From Bradyrhizobium barranii subsp. apii (GTDB taxonomy: Bacteria > Pseudomonadota > Alphaproteobacteria > Rhizobiales > Xanthobacteraceae): 64,000 bases of DNA. Below the pieces are notes generated by a model that had not been told where the DNA came from, made no database searches, and worked only from the letters and a program-made list of their open reading frames with translations. The stretch covers positions 7,624,501 through 7,688,500 of the forward strand of contig NZ_CP096255.1 of the NCBI RefSeq assembly GCF_011516635.5, written 5' to 3'. A program made the position numbers and the translations under genes. Below are positions 1-9,585 of this stretch, one piece after another (position 1 is the first letter of the stretch; each line of letters starts with the position of its first letter).

Positions 1-232
1 CCTCGGCGCGGCGCACCGCGATCTTGAAACCGCGCGAGGACGCCTCGCCGACCAGCGAATAGGATCGCGTCTCCGGCAGGCCGTCGATGGTCACGCTGAT
101 ATTGATGTGGCTGCCGACCGGATAGGCTGTGCCGTCGAACTGATCCGGCCGGATCAGGAATTCGCGGATGCCCGGCGCAAGATCGCGCGTCGTGACGAGC
201 GTTGCCGGAATCCAGGTTTCGATGAAACGCAT
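1..232 (-). CDS. Ferredoxin-type oxidoreductase of VanB class (partial, N-terminus only)
   Basis: The N-terminal 77 residues of a PDR/VanB-family reductase; the rest lies beyond the window edge. The start is ATG at 232. The fragment contains RSYSLVG, the RxYS flavin-binding signature of the ferredoxin-NADP reductase fold, following a beta-barrel-like stretch. Such proteins carry FMN, NAD and 2Fe-2S domains and pass electrons from NADH to a Rieske oxygenase. The oxygenase gene lies two genes upstream on the same strand, with only 10 bases between this start and the regulator's stop, so the three form an operon. The substrate cannot be told from the sequence; vanillate or another methoxylated aromatic is a family-based guess. 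Confidence 0.8.
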   Translation of the reverse strand, partial: MRFIETWIPATLVTTRDLAPGIREFLIRPDQFDGTAYPVGSHINISVTIDGLPETRSYSLVGEASSRGFKIAVRRAE

Positions 233-242
233 GGTGACTGCC

Positions 243-1004
243 CTAGTCGGTTGCGGTCTTGATCAGCGCGAGCGCCGGCAAGAGGTCGAGATGGGTTCGG
301 TTGCGCAGCGCAAGCCGCAAGTTTCGCACCGCGAGGCGCGCGTGCTCGCGCATCACGGCTTCGGCGCGGGCACCTTCGCGGTTCTCGATCGCGTCGATCA
401 CGACGCGATGGTGCTCCTGCCCGATGATCAGAATCTGCTGCGCCTCGGGCAGCGCCGATTGCGCCATCACGAAACCGCTGGGCGAGGCGAACGGCAGCGC
501 CGAAGCGCGGTCGATCTGCCGGATCAGCGGCGGGCTGCGCGACAATTCCGTGAGCAGTGCGTGGAAGCGCGCGTTCAGCGTGACATAGGATGAGAACGCG
601 TCGACCGAGATCGGCACCTGGCGCAGCAATTCGTCAATTGCGGCAAGGCACTCCTTCAGCGGCTCGAGTTCGCGTGCTGAGACGCCGCGCTCGGCGGCGA
701 AGCGCGCGGCGAGCCCTTCGAGCGTGCCGCGCAGCTCGATGGAATCGGAGATGTCGCGCTCGGAAAACGCCTTGACCATGAAGCCGCCGGAGGGAATCGC
801 CTCCAGCAGGCCTTCCTCCTCCAGCCGCACCAGCGCCATGCGCACCGGCGTGCGCGAGGCGCCGGTCGTCTCCACCGCCTGCAGCTCGGAGATGCGCTCG
901 CCGGGCCGTAAGCGACCCGACAGGATCTGGTCGCGCAGCGCGAGCTGCGCCTTTACGGTCTGCGAGACGGAGCGGTCGACCTCACGCTCGGGCGCTGCTT
1001 TCAC
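243..1004 (-). CDS. GntR-family transcriptional regulator (FCD subfamily, VanR-like)
   Basis: A 253-residue regulator with an N-terminal winged helix-turn-helix (about residues 15-75, including GASRTPVRMALVRLEEEGLL) and a C-terminal all-helical FCD effector domain. I chose GTG at 1004 because it lies 5 bases after the oxygenase stop and has GGAG about 8 bases upstream. The frame stays open further upstream, but only inside the oxygenase gene. FCD regulators usually repress their neighbours and are released by an aromatic or carboxylic acid. The gene sits between the oxygenase and reductase genes, which is unusual but supports control of this operon. Two candidate operators lie upstream of the oxygenase. 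Confidence 0.88.
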   Translation of the reverse strand: MKAAPEREVDRSVSQTVKAQLALRDQILSGRLRPGERISELQAVETTGASRTPVRMALVRLEEEGLLEAIPSGGFMVKAFSERDISDSIELRGTLEGLAARFAAERGVSARELEPLKECLAAIDELLRQVPISVDAFSSYVTLNARFHALLTELSRSPPLIRQIDRASALPFASPSGFVMAQSALPEAQQILIIGQEHHRVVIDAIENREGARAEAVMREHARLAVRNLRLALRNRTHLDLLPALALIKTATD

Positions 1005-1009
1005 CTGGC

Positions 1010-2059
1010 CTACTCCGCGGCCTGGAGCTGCTGCGGCGGGTTTTCCTTCGCCACCATCCTGTCGATCAGCTTGCGCGTCCACATCGCACCGGCGTCGATG
1101 TTGAGGTTGTAGAAGATGCGATCGGGGTTCTCGTCCATGGCGCGCTGCTGCGCCTCGAGGATCAGCTCGTCCTCGTGGAAGATCCCGGAGACGCCCTCGC
1201 GGATCTCGGTGGTGATGCGCTGCTCGCCGATCTGATAGTTGCGGACGAACGCCCAGAAATAGTGACAGGTCTTCTCGGTCTCCGGCGTGATGGTGTTGAG
1301 CACGAAACCGTTGACGCCCTGCGAGCGGTCGCCTTCCGGCGCGCCGGTGCCTGTCGGCGCCACGCCGACATCGATCGCGATCGTGCACGGGGCTTCGAAG
1401 CGGATGATCTGCCAGCGGTCGACGAGGCCGGGCTTGCCGAGCTGCTTGGCCCAGAACGGCGGCGCCTCGATGCCGCGCATCCAGCGCGTCACCGTCACCG
1501 TCTTCTCGCCATGGGTGACGTCGAACGGCGCTTCGGCCACCGCATCATTGCCGATCGAGGAGCCGTGCACAAAGGTCTCGTGGGTGAGGTCCATGAGATT
1601 GTCGAGCACGAGGCGGTAGTCGCAATTGACGCGGATGGTCTTGCCGTCGCCGGCCCAGGCCGGATCGTGATTCCAGTGCATGTCCGGCACCAGCGCGGGA
1701 TCGGCCAGCGCGGGATCGCCCATCCAGAGCCAGATGTAACGATGACGCTCGACCACGGGATAGGCGCGGACGCAGGCCGACGGATTGATGGTCTCCTGCG
1801 AGGGCATGAAGGTGCAGCGCCCCTGCGCATTGTATTTCAAGCCGTGATAGCCGCAGACGACGGTGTCGCCTTCCAGGCGGCCCTTGGACAGCGGCACCAG
1901 GCGGTGCCAGCAGGCATCCTCCAGCGCCGCCACCGAGCCATCGGCCTTGCGGTACATCACGACATGCTTGCCGCAGATCGTCCGCGGCAATAGCGCCGGC
2001 TTGACGTCGGCGTCCCACGCCGCGGCGTACCAGGCGTTCATCGGGAAGGGTTTTGTCAC
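1010..2059 (-). CDS. Rieske 2Fe-2S aromatic oxygenase, VanA (vanillate O-demethylase) type
   Basis: A 349-residue terminal oxygenase. The Rieske cluster ligands are C50-x-H52 and C69-x2-H72 (CWH and CGYH). The mononuclear iron site is in DLTHETFVH near residue 165, which matches the VanA family. Start choice: GTG at 2059 has GGGAGAG 6 bases upstream and gives the usual short leader before NAWYAAAWD; a TTG 15 bases further up lacks a ribosome site. It is the first gene of the operon with the GntR regulator and the reductase. The family oxidatively demethylates methoxybenzoates such as vanillate; the true substrate is unknown. Related enzymes act on other small aromatics. Confidence 0.85.
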   Translation of the reverse strand: MTKPFPMNAWYAAAWDADVKPALLPRTICGKHVVMYRKADGSVAALEDACWHRLVPLSKGRLEGDTVVCGYHGLKYNAQGRCTFMPSQETINPSACVRAYPVVERHRYIWLWMGDPALADPALVPDMHWNHDPAWAGDGKTIRVNCDYRLVLDNLMDLTHETFVHGSSIGNDAVAEAPFDVTHGEKTVTVTRWMRGIEAPPFWAKQLGKPGLVDRWQIIRFEAPCTIAIDVGVAPTGTGAPEGDRSQGVNGFVLNTITPETEKTCHYFWAFVRNYQIGEQRITTEIREGVSGIFHEDELILEAQQRAMDENPDRIFYNLNIDAGAMWTRKLIDRMVAKENPPQQLQAAE

Positions 2060-2092
2060 GGGTCGCTCTCCCAAGGCTTATGTATGCGTTAA

Positions 2093-2101
2093 GTATACAA
2101 T
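2093..2101. promoter_or_regulatory. Candidate GntR operator, proximal copy
   Basis: GTATACAAT 34 bases upstream of the oxygenase GTG start, inside AAGTATACAAT. It matches the TNGTNNNACNA-like palindromes bound by GntR/FCD repressors (TTGTATAC on the other strand). A second identical 9-mer lies 73 bases away. Its position close to the start suits repression. Assignment to this regulator is inference. Confidence 0.5.
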
Positions 2102-2165
2102 AGCGGAGGGATAGAATCGTTCAAGGCTAAATTTGGCGTACTTAAATACCTATTATCCTGATAGT

Positions 2166-2174
2166 GTATACAAT
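2166..2174. promoter_or_regulatory. Candidate GntR operator, distal copy
   Basis: A second GTATACAAT, 73 bases (about seven helical turns) upstream of the first and on the same strand. The stretch between the two copies is AT-rich compared with its surroundings and probably holds the promoter. The even spacing on one face of the helix would allow two bound dimers to interact. Confidence 0.42.
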
Positions 2175-2184
2175 TCTACCACAT

Positions 2185-2283
2185 GTCATTCCCCGCGAAG
2201 ACGGGGAATCCAGTACGCCGCGGCTCCTCCGCATCACGGCACGGCCGCGGCGTACTGGATCACCCGCTTTCGCGGGTGATGAC
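2185..2283. repeat. Imperfect palindromic intergenic repeat (REP/BIME-like)
   Basis: A 99-base inverted repeat. The left arm begins GTCATTCCCCGCGAA and ends CCAGTACGCCGCGGC. The reverse complement of the right arm begins GTCATCACCCGCGAA and has the same CCAGTACGCCGCGGC. Each arm itself folds into a small hairpin (CCCCG..CGGGG and CACCCGC..GCGGGTG). It lies between the oxygenase promoter and the 3' end of phosphoglucomutase. Elements of this kind are dispersed in many Bradyrhizobium genomes; that comparison is from memory. Confidence 0.7.
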
Positions 2284-2347
2284 AGCGGAGAATGCGGAAA
2301 GCACTTCCTCGGAGCAGCAACCGAAGAGTCGTCCTGGGCTCAGTGCC

Positions 2348-3994
<1,647 letters not shown>

Positions 3995-4140
3995 TGAAAT
4001 ATCCTCGTCCTGTCGTGCAGAGTTTGCGGAATACCATAGCATCGGCCGGACCCCCGCCAAGGGCACAACACGCGCGGCGGGCTGGCCGTTCCCGAGATCA
4101 TGCTATGGTCTTTCAAATCGGGGCTTTTTCGAGTCGGGGC

Positions 4141-5283
4141 ATGACGCTGTTTCACAGGCTCTTGGTTGTTCTGGTGGCCTGGCTTGCGACGGCTGGCGTC
4201 GTGCCCAATGCGATGGCCTCGGAGTTCTACACGGAAGACCTGCGCATTCCGATGACGGAGGCCGGGCCGCAGGGGCTGGAGGCCTTTCTGGTCCGGCCGG
4301 CCGGAACGAAGCGCTATCCGCTCGCGCTGCTCAGCCACGGCTCGCCGCGCAGTTTCGACGACCGCGCGACCATGTCGGCGCACAAATATTACGGGATCGC
4401 GCTCGAATACGCCCGGCGCGGCTTTGCCGCGCTGATCGTGATGCGGCGCGGCTACGGCACCTCGCCCGGCGGGCGCGTCGACAGCGTCGGCGGCTGCGCC
4501 AATGCCGCCTATCTGCCGGCGGCGGCGGTTGCGGTCGCGGATTTGCGCGCCGCGATCGATGCGATGGGGCGCAGGGCCGACGTCACGACATCGGGCATGA
4601 TCGCGGCCGGCCATTCCGCCGGCGGGCTCGCCACCGTCGCGCTGACCGCGCAGGCGCCGCCGGGTCTGATCGCCGCGATCAGCTTTGCCGGCGGCCGCGG
4701 CTCGCGCGATGACGACGACGTCTGCAACGAGGATGGGCTGGCGCGGGCCTTCGCCATGTTCGGCAAGACCTCGCGCGTGCCGATGCTGTGGGTCTATGCG
4801 GCCAACGATTCGTTCTTCGGCCCCGATCTCGCGCGCCGCCTCTATGACGGATTTCGCGGCAATGGCGGTCACGCGAAATTCATTGCCGCGCCGCCTTACG
4901 GCGACGACGGTCACTATCTCTATTCGGTGGTGGGCCGCCCGCAATGGACGCCCTATCTCGACGCCTTCCTGCGCGAGCGCGGGCTCGGCCATGACATCCT
5001 GAGCCTTCCCGATCCGCTGCCGCCGCCGGGCCAGCTCAACGAGGCCGCGCGCGCCGAATTCTCGCGCTATCTCGCCAGCACCATGCCACATAAGGCTTTT
5101 GCGGTGTCGCCGAACGGCGGTTACGGCTGGCGTTCGGGCCGCACGACCGCCGACGACGCCCGGCGCGATTCGCTTAGCGCCTGCATGAAATGGTCGCCGA
5201 CCTGCACGCTGTATGCGGTCGATGACCAGCTGGCCGGGGCGGCGCAAAGGACATCGACGGACCAGAGCGCCCGCGCGCGATAG
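4141..5283 (+). CDS. Secreted alpha/beta hydrolase (dienelactone hydrolase-like)
   Basis: A 380-residue protein with an N-terminal signal peptide (about residues 1-27, hydrophobic LLVVLVAWLATAGVV, cleavage near AMA-S). The alpha/beta-hydrolase nucleophile elbow GHSAGG places the catalytic serine at 159. YAANDSFFG and DDGHYLY are plausible sites for the acid and the histidine. Substrate unknown; probably periplasmic or exported. It is divergent from pgm across about 150 bases. ATG 4141 is chosen because it starts directly at the signal peptide; ATG 4105 is also open but would add 12 residues before it. An acidic or basic substrate preference cannot be judged. Confidence 0.8.
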   Translation: MTLFHRLLVVLVAWLATAGVVPNAMASEFYTEDLRIPMTEAGPQGLEAFLVRPAGTKRYPLALLSHGSPRSFDDRATMSAHKYYGIALEYARRGFAALIVMRRGYGTSPGGRVDSVGGCANAAYLPAAAVAVADLRAAIDAMGRRADVTTSGMIAAGHSAGGLATVALTAQAPPGLIAAISFAGGRGSRDDDDVCNEDGLARAFAMFGKTSRVPMLWVYAANDSFFGPDLARRLYDGFRGNGGHAKFIAAPPYGDDGHYLYSVVGRPQWTPYLDAFLRERGLGHDILSLPDPLPPPGQLNEAARAEFSRYLASTMPHKAFAVSPNGGYGWRSGRTTADDARRDSLSACMKWSPTCTLYAVDDQLAGAAQRTSTDQSARAR

Positions 5284-5318
5284 GCGCGAGGGCGATCGGA
5301 TCTTTCGACGGATGAGGG

Positions 5319-6134
5319 CTAGAGCCGCTCGCTGAGCGCGAGCTTGTAGCCGACGCCGGTGACGGTCGCGATCACGGGCGTGCCGCTGCCGACGAGCTTG
5401 CGCCGCAGCCGCGCCACCAGCGCATCGACCGTGCGGATATCGACCTCGGCCTGGCGGTTGCTGACGACCTCGATCAGATAGTCGCGGCTGAGCGGCCGGC
5501 CGTCGGCGCCGACCAGCGCCGCGAGCAGGTCGAATTCGGCGCGCGTCAACGCGACCGGCTTGCCGTCGCTGCCGAGCAGCTCGCGCCGGGTCAGGTCGAT
5601 GATCCAGTCGCCGAAGGCGATCGAATTGTGGTTGCGCGCCGCCTTGCGATCGATCGAACGCCGCCGCAGCACGCTGCGCGCACGCGCGAGCAGGTCGCGC
5701 AGATTGATCGGCTTGGTGACGTAATGGTCGCCGGCGATCTCGAGCCCGAGGATGCGATCGACGTCGGTGTCGCGGCGCGTCACAAAGATGATGCCGGCGT
5801 TACTGGTCGCCTGGATCTCCTTGGCGAGCTCGAAGCCGTCGCCGTCAGGCAACTGCACGTCGAGGAAGACGAGATCGGTGCGCGAGCGCAGCGCCTGGCG
5901 GCATTCCGCGCAGGAGCCGGCGCCGATCACGTCGAAATTGTTCTCGCTGAAATAGCCAACCAGCATCGTCCGCGTCACGGGATCGTCTTCGACGACGATC
6001 AGCCGTTCGCGACCGGCAGGCCTCAATTCCTGACGTGCGGAATCAACCACGTTGTTGGATGTCCTGTGTGCTTGTGGCGCGGCTTGAAAGTTCAAGTCGT
6101 CGCGCAGCGCACTGTCCTGTGAACGAACATTCAC
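5319..6134 (-). CDS. OmpR-family response regulator
   Basis: A 271-residue two-component regulator. The receiver domain begins at about residue 44 (LIVVEDDPVTR) and shows the acidic pair, the phosphorylation site in FLDVQLPDGDG, the conserved Thr in FVTRR and the Lys in VTKPI. The C-terminal winged-helix DNA-binding domain ends in TVDALVARLRRKL and VTGVGYKL. The N-terminal extension of about 43 residues is longer than usual, so the GTG start at 6134 may be too far upstream. No sensor kinase gene is adjacent, so it is an orphan in this window. The target genes are unknown. Confidence 0.9.
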   Translation of the reverse strand: MNVRSQDSALRDDLNFQAAPQAHRTSNNVVDSARQELRPAGRERLIVVEDDPVTRTMLVGYFSENNFDVIGAGSCAECRQALRSRTDLVFLDVQLPDGDGFELAKEIQATSNAGIIFVTRRDTDVDRILGLEIAGDHYVTKPINLRDLLARARSVLRRRSIDRKAARNHNSIAFGDWIIDLTRRELLGSDGKPVALTRAEFDLLAALVGADGRPLSRDYLIEVVSNRQAEVDIRTVDALVARLRRKLVGSGTPVIATVTGVGYKLALSERL

Positions 6135-6432
6135 GACTTATTCGAGCCCCCGAAATTTGCCTGCTGGAATACTAGGCGTGTTGTGCTGCCCGAACAATAT
6201 TGGTCATGGTATTGGCGTATTAAGTATGAATTGCCCCACGATTCTCATCGCGCGCATCATCATGCCGGCGTGGCTCGTGCGAGCGACGACCAGCCTCCTC
6301 GACACCGCCGATCCCGTACATTCGGCATCGGACTCAACCGCTGGTTAACGTAAAGAAAGGCTTCGGCTTCGAAACAGCCGGCCGCGCCTCTATGGTCTCC
6401 GCTTGCAGATGCGAAACCACGGAGCAGGCGTG

Positions 6433-7590
6433 ATGCAGGGGCAGGCCCGGTTGGCCGCCGAACGAACCGAGCAAGGTGCAACGCCTTTCGGCCGTTCTCA
6501 CACGCTCGACGTCCTGCGCGGCCTCGCCATCGTCGGCGTGATGGCGATCCACGTTTCACAATCTTTTCCCTCAAATATCCACGCCGTCGACTTCGCCTTC
6601 ATGTGCGGCTGGACCGGCGTCAACGTGTTCTACTTCGTCAGCGCCATGACGATGTGCCTGATGTGGACGCAGCGCACCGAAACCGACCCGACGCGCAAAT
6701 TCTACATCCGGCGCTTCCTGCGCATCGCGCCGCTGTTCTGGCTCGCGATCCCGCTCTACCTGCTCGTCAATGGCACGGGTCCCAGCTACAACGCACCCAA
6801 CGGCATCGGGCCGCACCAGGTGATCCTGACCGCGACGTTCCTGCACGGCTTCTGGCCGGACAGCGTCAACAGCGTCGTGCCGGGCGACTGGTCGATCGCC
6901 GCGGAAATGACGTTCTATCTCGTGTTCCCCTTCGTGATCACGGCCTTCGGATCGCGCCGCCATCTCTATCTCGCGCTCGCGATCGCGCTGCATCTCGTCA
7001 ATGTCTGCCTGTTCAAGCCGTGGGCGTTCGCGCTGTTCTCGGCCTATTATGGTCCCGGCCACGAAGCGTTCGTGTGGAACGCATTGCACATCAGCTTCCT
7101 GAACCAGCTTCCGGTCTTCCTCACCGGCTGCGCACTGTTCTTCTCGCTGCGCGACGGCTTTGCGAAGTCGGACGCCGCGATCTTCGCCGCCTTCATCGCG
7201 CTGTCCTTCATCGCCGACCGCGCCACCGGCTCGCATGAATTCAACTATTTGATGATCAACCTCGTGCTCGGCGCGCTGGTTGCAGGTTGCATCCGCCTCG
7301 CGATCCGCTGCCGGCCGATCGAGGCGCTCGGCCGCAACTCCTATTCGATGTACCTGTCGCACTTCGCGGTGATCTACGGCCTGCGCCAGATCTGGCCGCT
7401 TGCGGACGGACTGGTCTCGCTGCTGATCGCCTATGCCGTCACCGCCGCGCTCAGCTATCTCGTCGCACGCGCGACCTGGCATCTGGTCGAGCGGCGCGCG
7501 CAGGATTTTGCGCATCGCCTGACGTCCGCGGGATCGGGCCGCTCGACGATCCGGCCAACCATTGCGGCCACTGTGGCCGGTCTGCACTGA
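6433..7590 (+). CDS. Membrane acyltransferase, Acyltransferase_3 (OafA/NodX-like) family
   Basis: A 385-residue integral membrane protein with about ten hydrophobic segments. The family hallmark is LDVLRGLAIVGVMAIH near residue 27, with catalytic-type His. RRFLRIAPLFWLAIPLY is the second conserved block. Members transfer acetyl or other acyl groups onto cell-surface glycans or lipids. ATG 6433 is chosen because GGAG lies 8 bases upstream; the frame is open 30 bases more. It is separated from the EPS cluster by several unrelated genes, so its acceptor may be another surface glycan. It diverges from the response regulator. Confidence 0.85.
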   Translation: MQGQARLAAERTEQGATPFGRSHTLDVLRGLAIVGVMAIHVSQSFPSNIHAVDFAFMCGWTGVNVFYFVSAMTMCLMWTQRTETDPTRKFYIRRFLRIAPLFWLAIPLYLLVNGTGPSYNAPNGIGPHQVILTATFLHGFWPDSVNSVVPGDWSIAAEMTFYLVFPFVITAFGSRRHLYLALAIALHLVNVCLFKPWAFALFSAYYGPGHEAFVWNALHISFLNQLPVFLTGCALFFSLRDGFAKSDAAIFAAFIALSFIADRATGSHEFNYLMINLVLGALVAGCIRLAIRCRPIEALGRNSYSMYLSHFAVIYGLRQIWPLADGLVSLLIAYAVTAALSYLVARATWHLVERRAQDFAHRLTSAGSGRSTIRPTIAATVAGLH

Positions 7591-7701
7591 CGCGCGACTT
7601 GTCTAGCTGACGCCTTCGAATCTACAGTACGCCACGAAAGATCTTCAGACACGCCGGGGCGGCGTGATCAGGTCGACCGGCTTCACGCTGGAGTAGGCGC
7701 C

Positions 7702-8550
7702 ATGGAAGTCATACTGCTCGGCACCGGCGGCCCACGCCCGGACCCGCGCCGCATGGCGACGACCACGCTGATCAGGCTCGGCGAGGAGAATATCCTGTTC
7801 GACGCGGGCCGCGGCGTCATGGTGCAGCTCCACAAAGCCGGCGTGCCGCTCGGCGCCATCAACACGGTCTTTCTCACCCATCACCACTTCGACCACATCG
7901 GCGACCTCTATGATGTGATGCTGAATTCGTGGATGCATGGGCGCAAGGACGATCTGCGCATCTACGGTCCGCCCGATACCGAACGGCTCGTCAACACGCT
8001 GATCACACAGGTCTACGACAAGGACATCGCCTGGCGGGATCAGGGCGAGCCGACCTTTGGCGGCTGGAAGCCGGTCGTCGCGACGGACATCATTCCCGGC
8101 CATGTCCTCGACACCGGTCGCTGGAAGATCAGCGCCGAGCTCGTCTCACATGGCGACGGTCTCGACATGTCGCCGGCGTTTCTCGCGCGCTGGATGTGCC
8201 TCGGCTTCCGCTTCGAAGCCGAGGGCAAGGTCATTGCGATCTCCGGCGACACGGTGCCCTGCCCCGGTCTCGAGCGGCTGGCTGAAGGAGCCGACCTACT
8301 GGTGCAGTGCTGCTTTCTCGCAACGCCTGAAATCAACAACGACCATCTCCGCCGGCTCGCGAAATACACGATCGCCTGCGGCGATACGGTCGGCAAGATC
8401 GCAGCCAAGGCCGGCGTTAAGAAGCTTGCGCTGACCCATCACCGTCCGCGCACCGACGATGCCATGCTGGATGCGTTGCTCGCGGACGTCAGGAAGGACT
8501 ATTCGGGTCCCGTCGTGCTCGGCGAGGATCTCACGCGGATCGAGGTCTGA
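7702..8550 (+). CDS. Metallo-beta-lactamase-fold hydrolase (RNase Z / arylsulfatase-like)
   Basis: A 282-residue MBL-fold enzyme. The metal-binding motif is THHHFDH (H60, H62, D64, H65). Further ligands are likely in SHGDG, the Asp of SGDTVPCPG and the C-terminal LTHHRPR. The N-terminus MEVILLGTGGPRPDPRR is typical of the RNase Z/AtsA branch. GGAG lies upstream of the ATG (7689-7692). The function could be phosphodiester or sulfate-ester hydrolysis; the sequence does not decide. The gene stands alone between an acyltransferase and a convergent aldose epimerase-like gene. Confidence 0.85.
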   Translation: MEVILLGTGGPRPDPRRMATTTLIRLGEENILFDAGRGVMVQLHKAGVPLGAINTVFLTHHHFDHIGDLYDVMLNSWMHGRKDDLRIYGPPDTERLVNTLITQVYDKDIAWRDQGEPTFGGWKPVVATDIIPGHVLDTGRWKISAELVSHGDGLDMSPAFLARWMCLGFRFEAEGKVIAISGDTVPCPGLERLAEGADLLVQCCFLATPEINNDHLRRLAKYTIACGDTVGKIAAKAGVKKLALTHHRPRTDDAMLDALLADVRKDYSGPVVLGEDLTRIEV

Positions 8551-8575
8551 CGGCTGCGCGATGCGCCGTCCGGTC

Positions 8576-9460
8576 TCAGGACGATCCGACCTCGATCCGG
8601 TACGACAGTTCTTCGTTCGCGCCGGCCGCGATGTGCATCAGACCCGGCTTGTCGCTGAACTCGCCTTCGAAACCGACGGGACTGGCATAGCCGCGCCAGG
8701 GCTCGATGCAGAGGAACGGCGCGCCTGTCGGTTTCGACCAGACGCCGAGCTCGCGAAAGCCGCGCCATGACATTTTGAGCCAGGGCCCGGCCCCCTGCCC
8801 GGCCGCATAGCGGACCGCATGGCTGTTGACGGGGTCGAGGATGACGGCGTCATTGGTGAACAGGGACTCCGACAAAGGAAGCACGGTGCCTCTGACGGGG
8901 CTCGGATCCGTTGCCGCGAGCAGGAGTCCGCCCTCGACACGGCGAACCGGAGACGGCTCCTCGTTCGTGAACGTCAGCGCGTAGCTCTCCTTCGACATTC
9001 CAGGCTGAAGCGGCCAGTTGAAGGCGGGATGGCCACCGAGCGACACCGGCAATGTCTCCTTGCCAGTGTTCACGACCGTGAGCGAGAGATCGAGACCAGC
9101 GTCGTCGATCGCATAGGTGGCCGTCAGGCGAAATGCGAACGGATAGTGCGCGCGCGTTGTCTCGCTGTCTTCGAGCGCCAGCGTGCAACGGTTCTCGCCG
9201 CGCTCTACCCACGCGAACCGGCTGTCGCGCGCAAAACCGTGCTGGGTCATCCGGTAGGTCTTGCCCCGGTGCCGCATTTCGTCATTGGCGAGACGCCCGA
9301 CGATCGGAAACAGCAGCGGCGCGTGGCGTGGCCAGGCCGGCCCCGCCTGCCAGACAAATTCGACACCGCTGCCGTCCTTCAACGAGCACAGCTCGGCGCC
9401 GTGTGCCTTGATGGTCGCGGTGAGCCCGCCACTGCGGATCGTGTGCGTGTCGTCGGTCAT
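8576..9460 (-). CDS. Aldose 1-epimerase-like protein (LacX subgroup)
   Basis: A 294-residue galactose-mutarotase-fold protein. Visible family features are GAELCSLKDGSGVEFVW near the N-terminus, HGFAR, GGHPAFNWPL and a C-terminal CIEPWRG. Members of this subgroup interconvert sugar anomers or bind phosphorylated sugars. ATG 9460 is preferred because GGAG lies 6 bases upstream; two in-frame ATGs further up (to 9517) lack this. Its closeness to ugd suggests sugar metabolism, but no direct link to EPS synthesis can be shown. Confidence 0.82.
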   Translation of the reverse strand: MTDDTHTIRSGGLTATIKAHGAELCSLKDGSGVEFVWQAGPAWPRHAPLLFPIVGRLANDEMRHRGKTYRMTQHGFARDSRFAWVERGENRCTLALEDSETTRAHYPFAFRLTATYAIDDAGLDLSLTVVNTGKETLPVSLGGHPAFNWPLQPGMSKESYALTFTNEEPSPVRRVEGGLLLAATDPSPVRGTVLPLSESLFTNDAVILDPVNSHAVRYAAGQGAGPWLKMSWRGFRELGVWSKPTGAPFLCIEPWRGYASPVGFEGEFSDKPGLMHIAAGANEELSYRIEVGSS

Positions 9461-9585
9461 GACAATCTCCATCGCGGCAACGCGGCCAAACGCGGCGACC
9501 TGATGCGGCCGGATCATATCGCATCAGAAACGATTTCGCCCGCCCCAGGATGAGGCGGGCGAAGCCGAACTTCAAACGACTGGCT

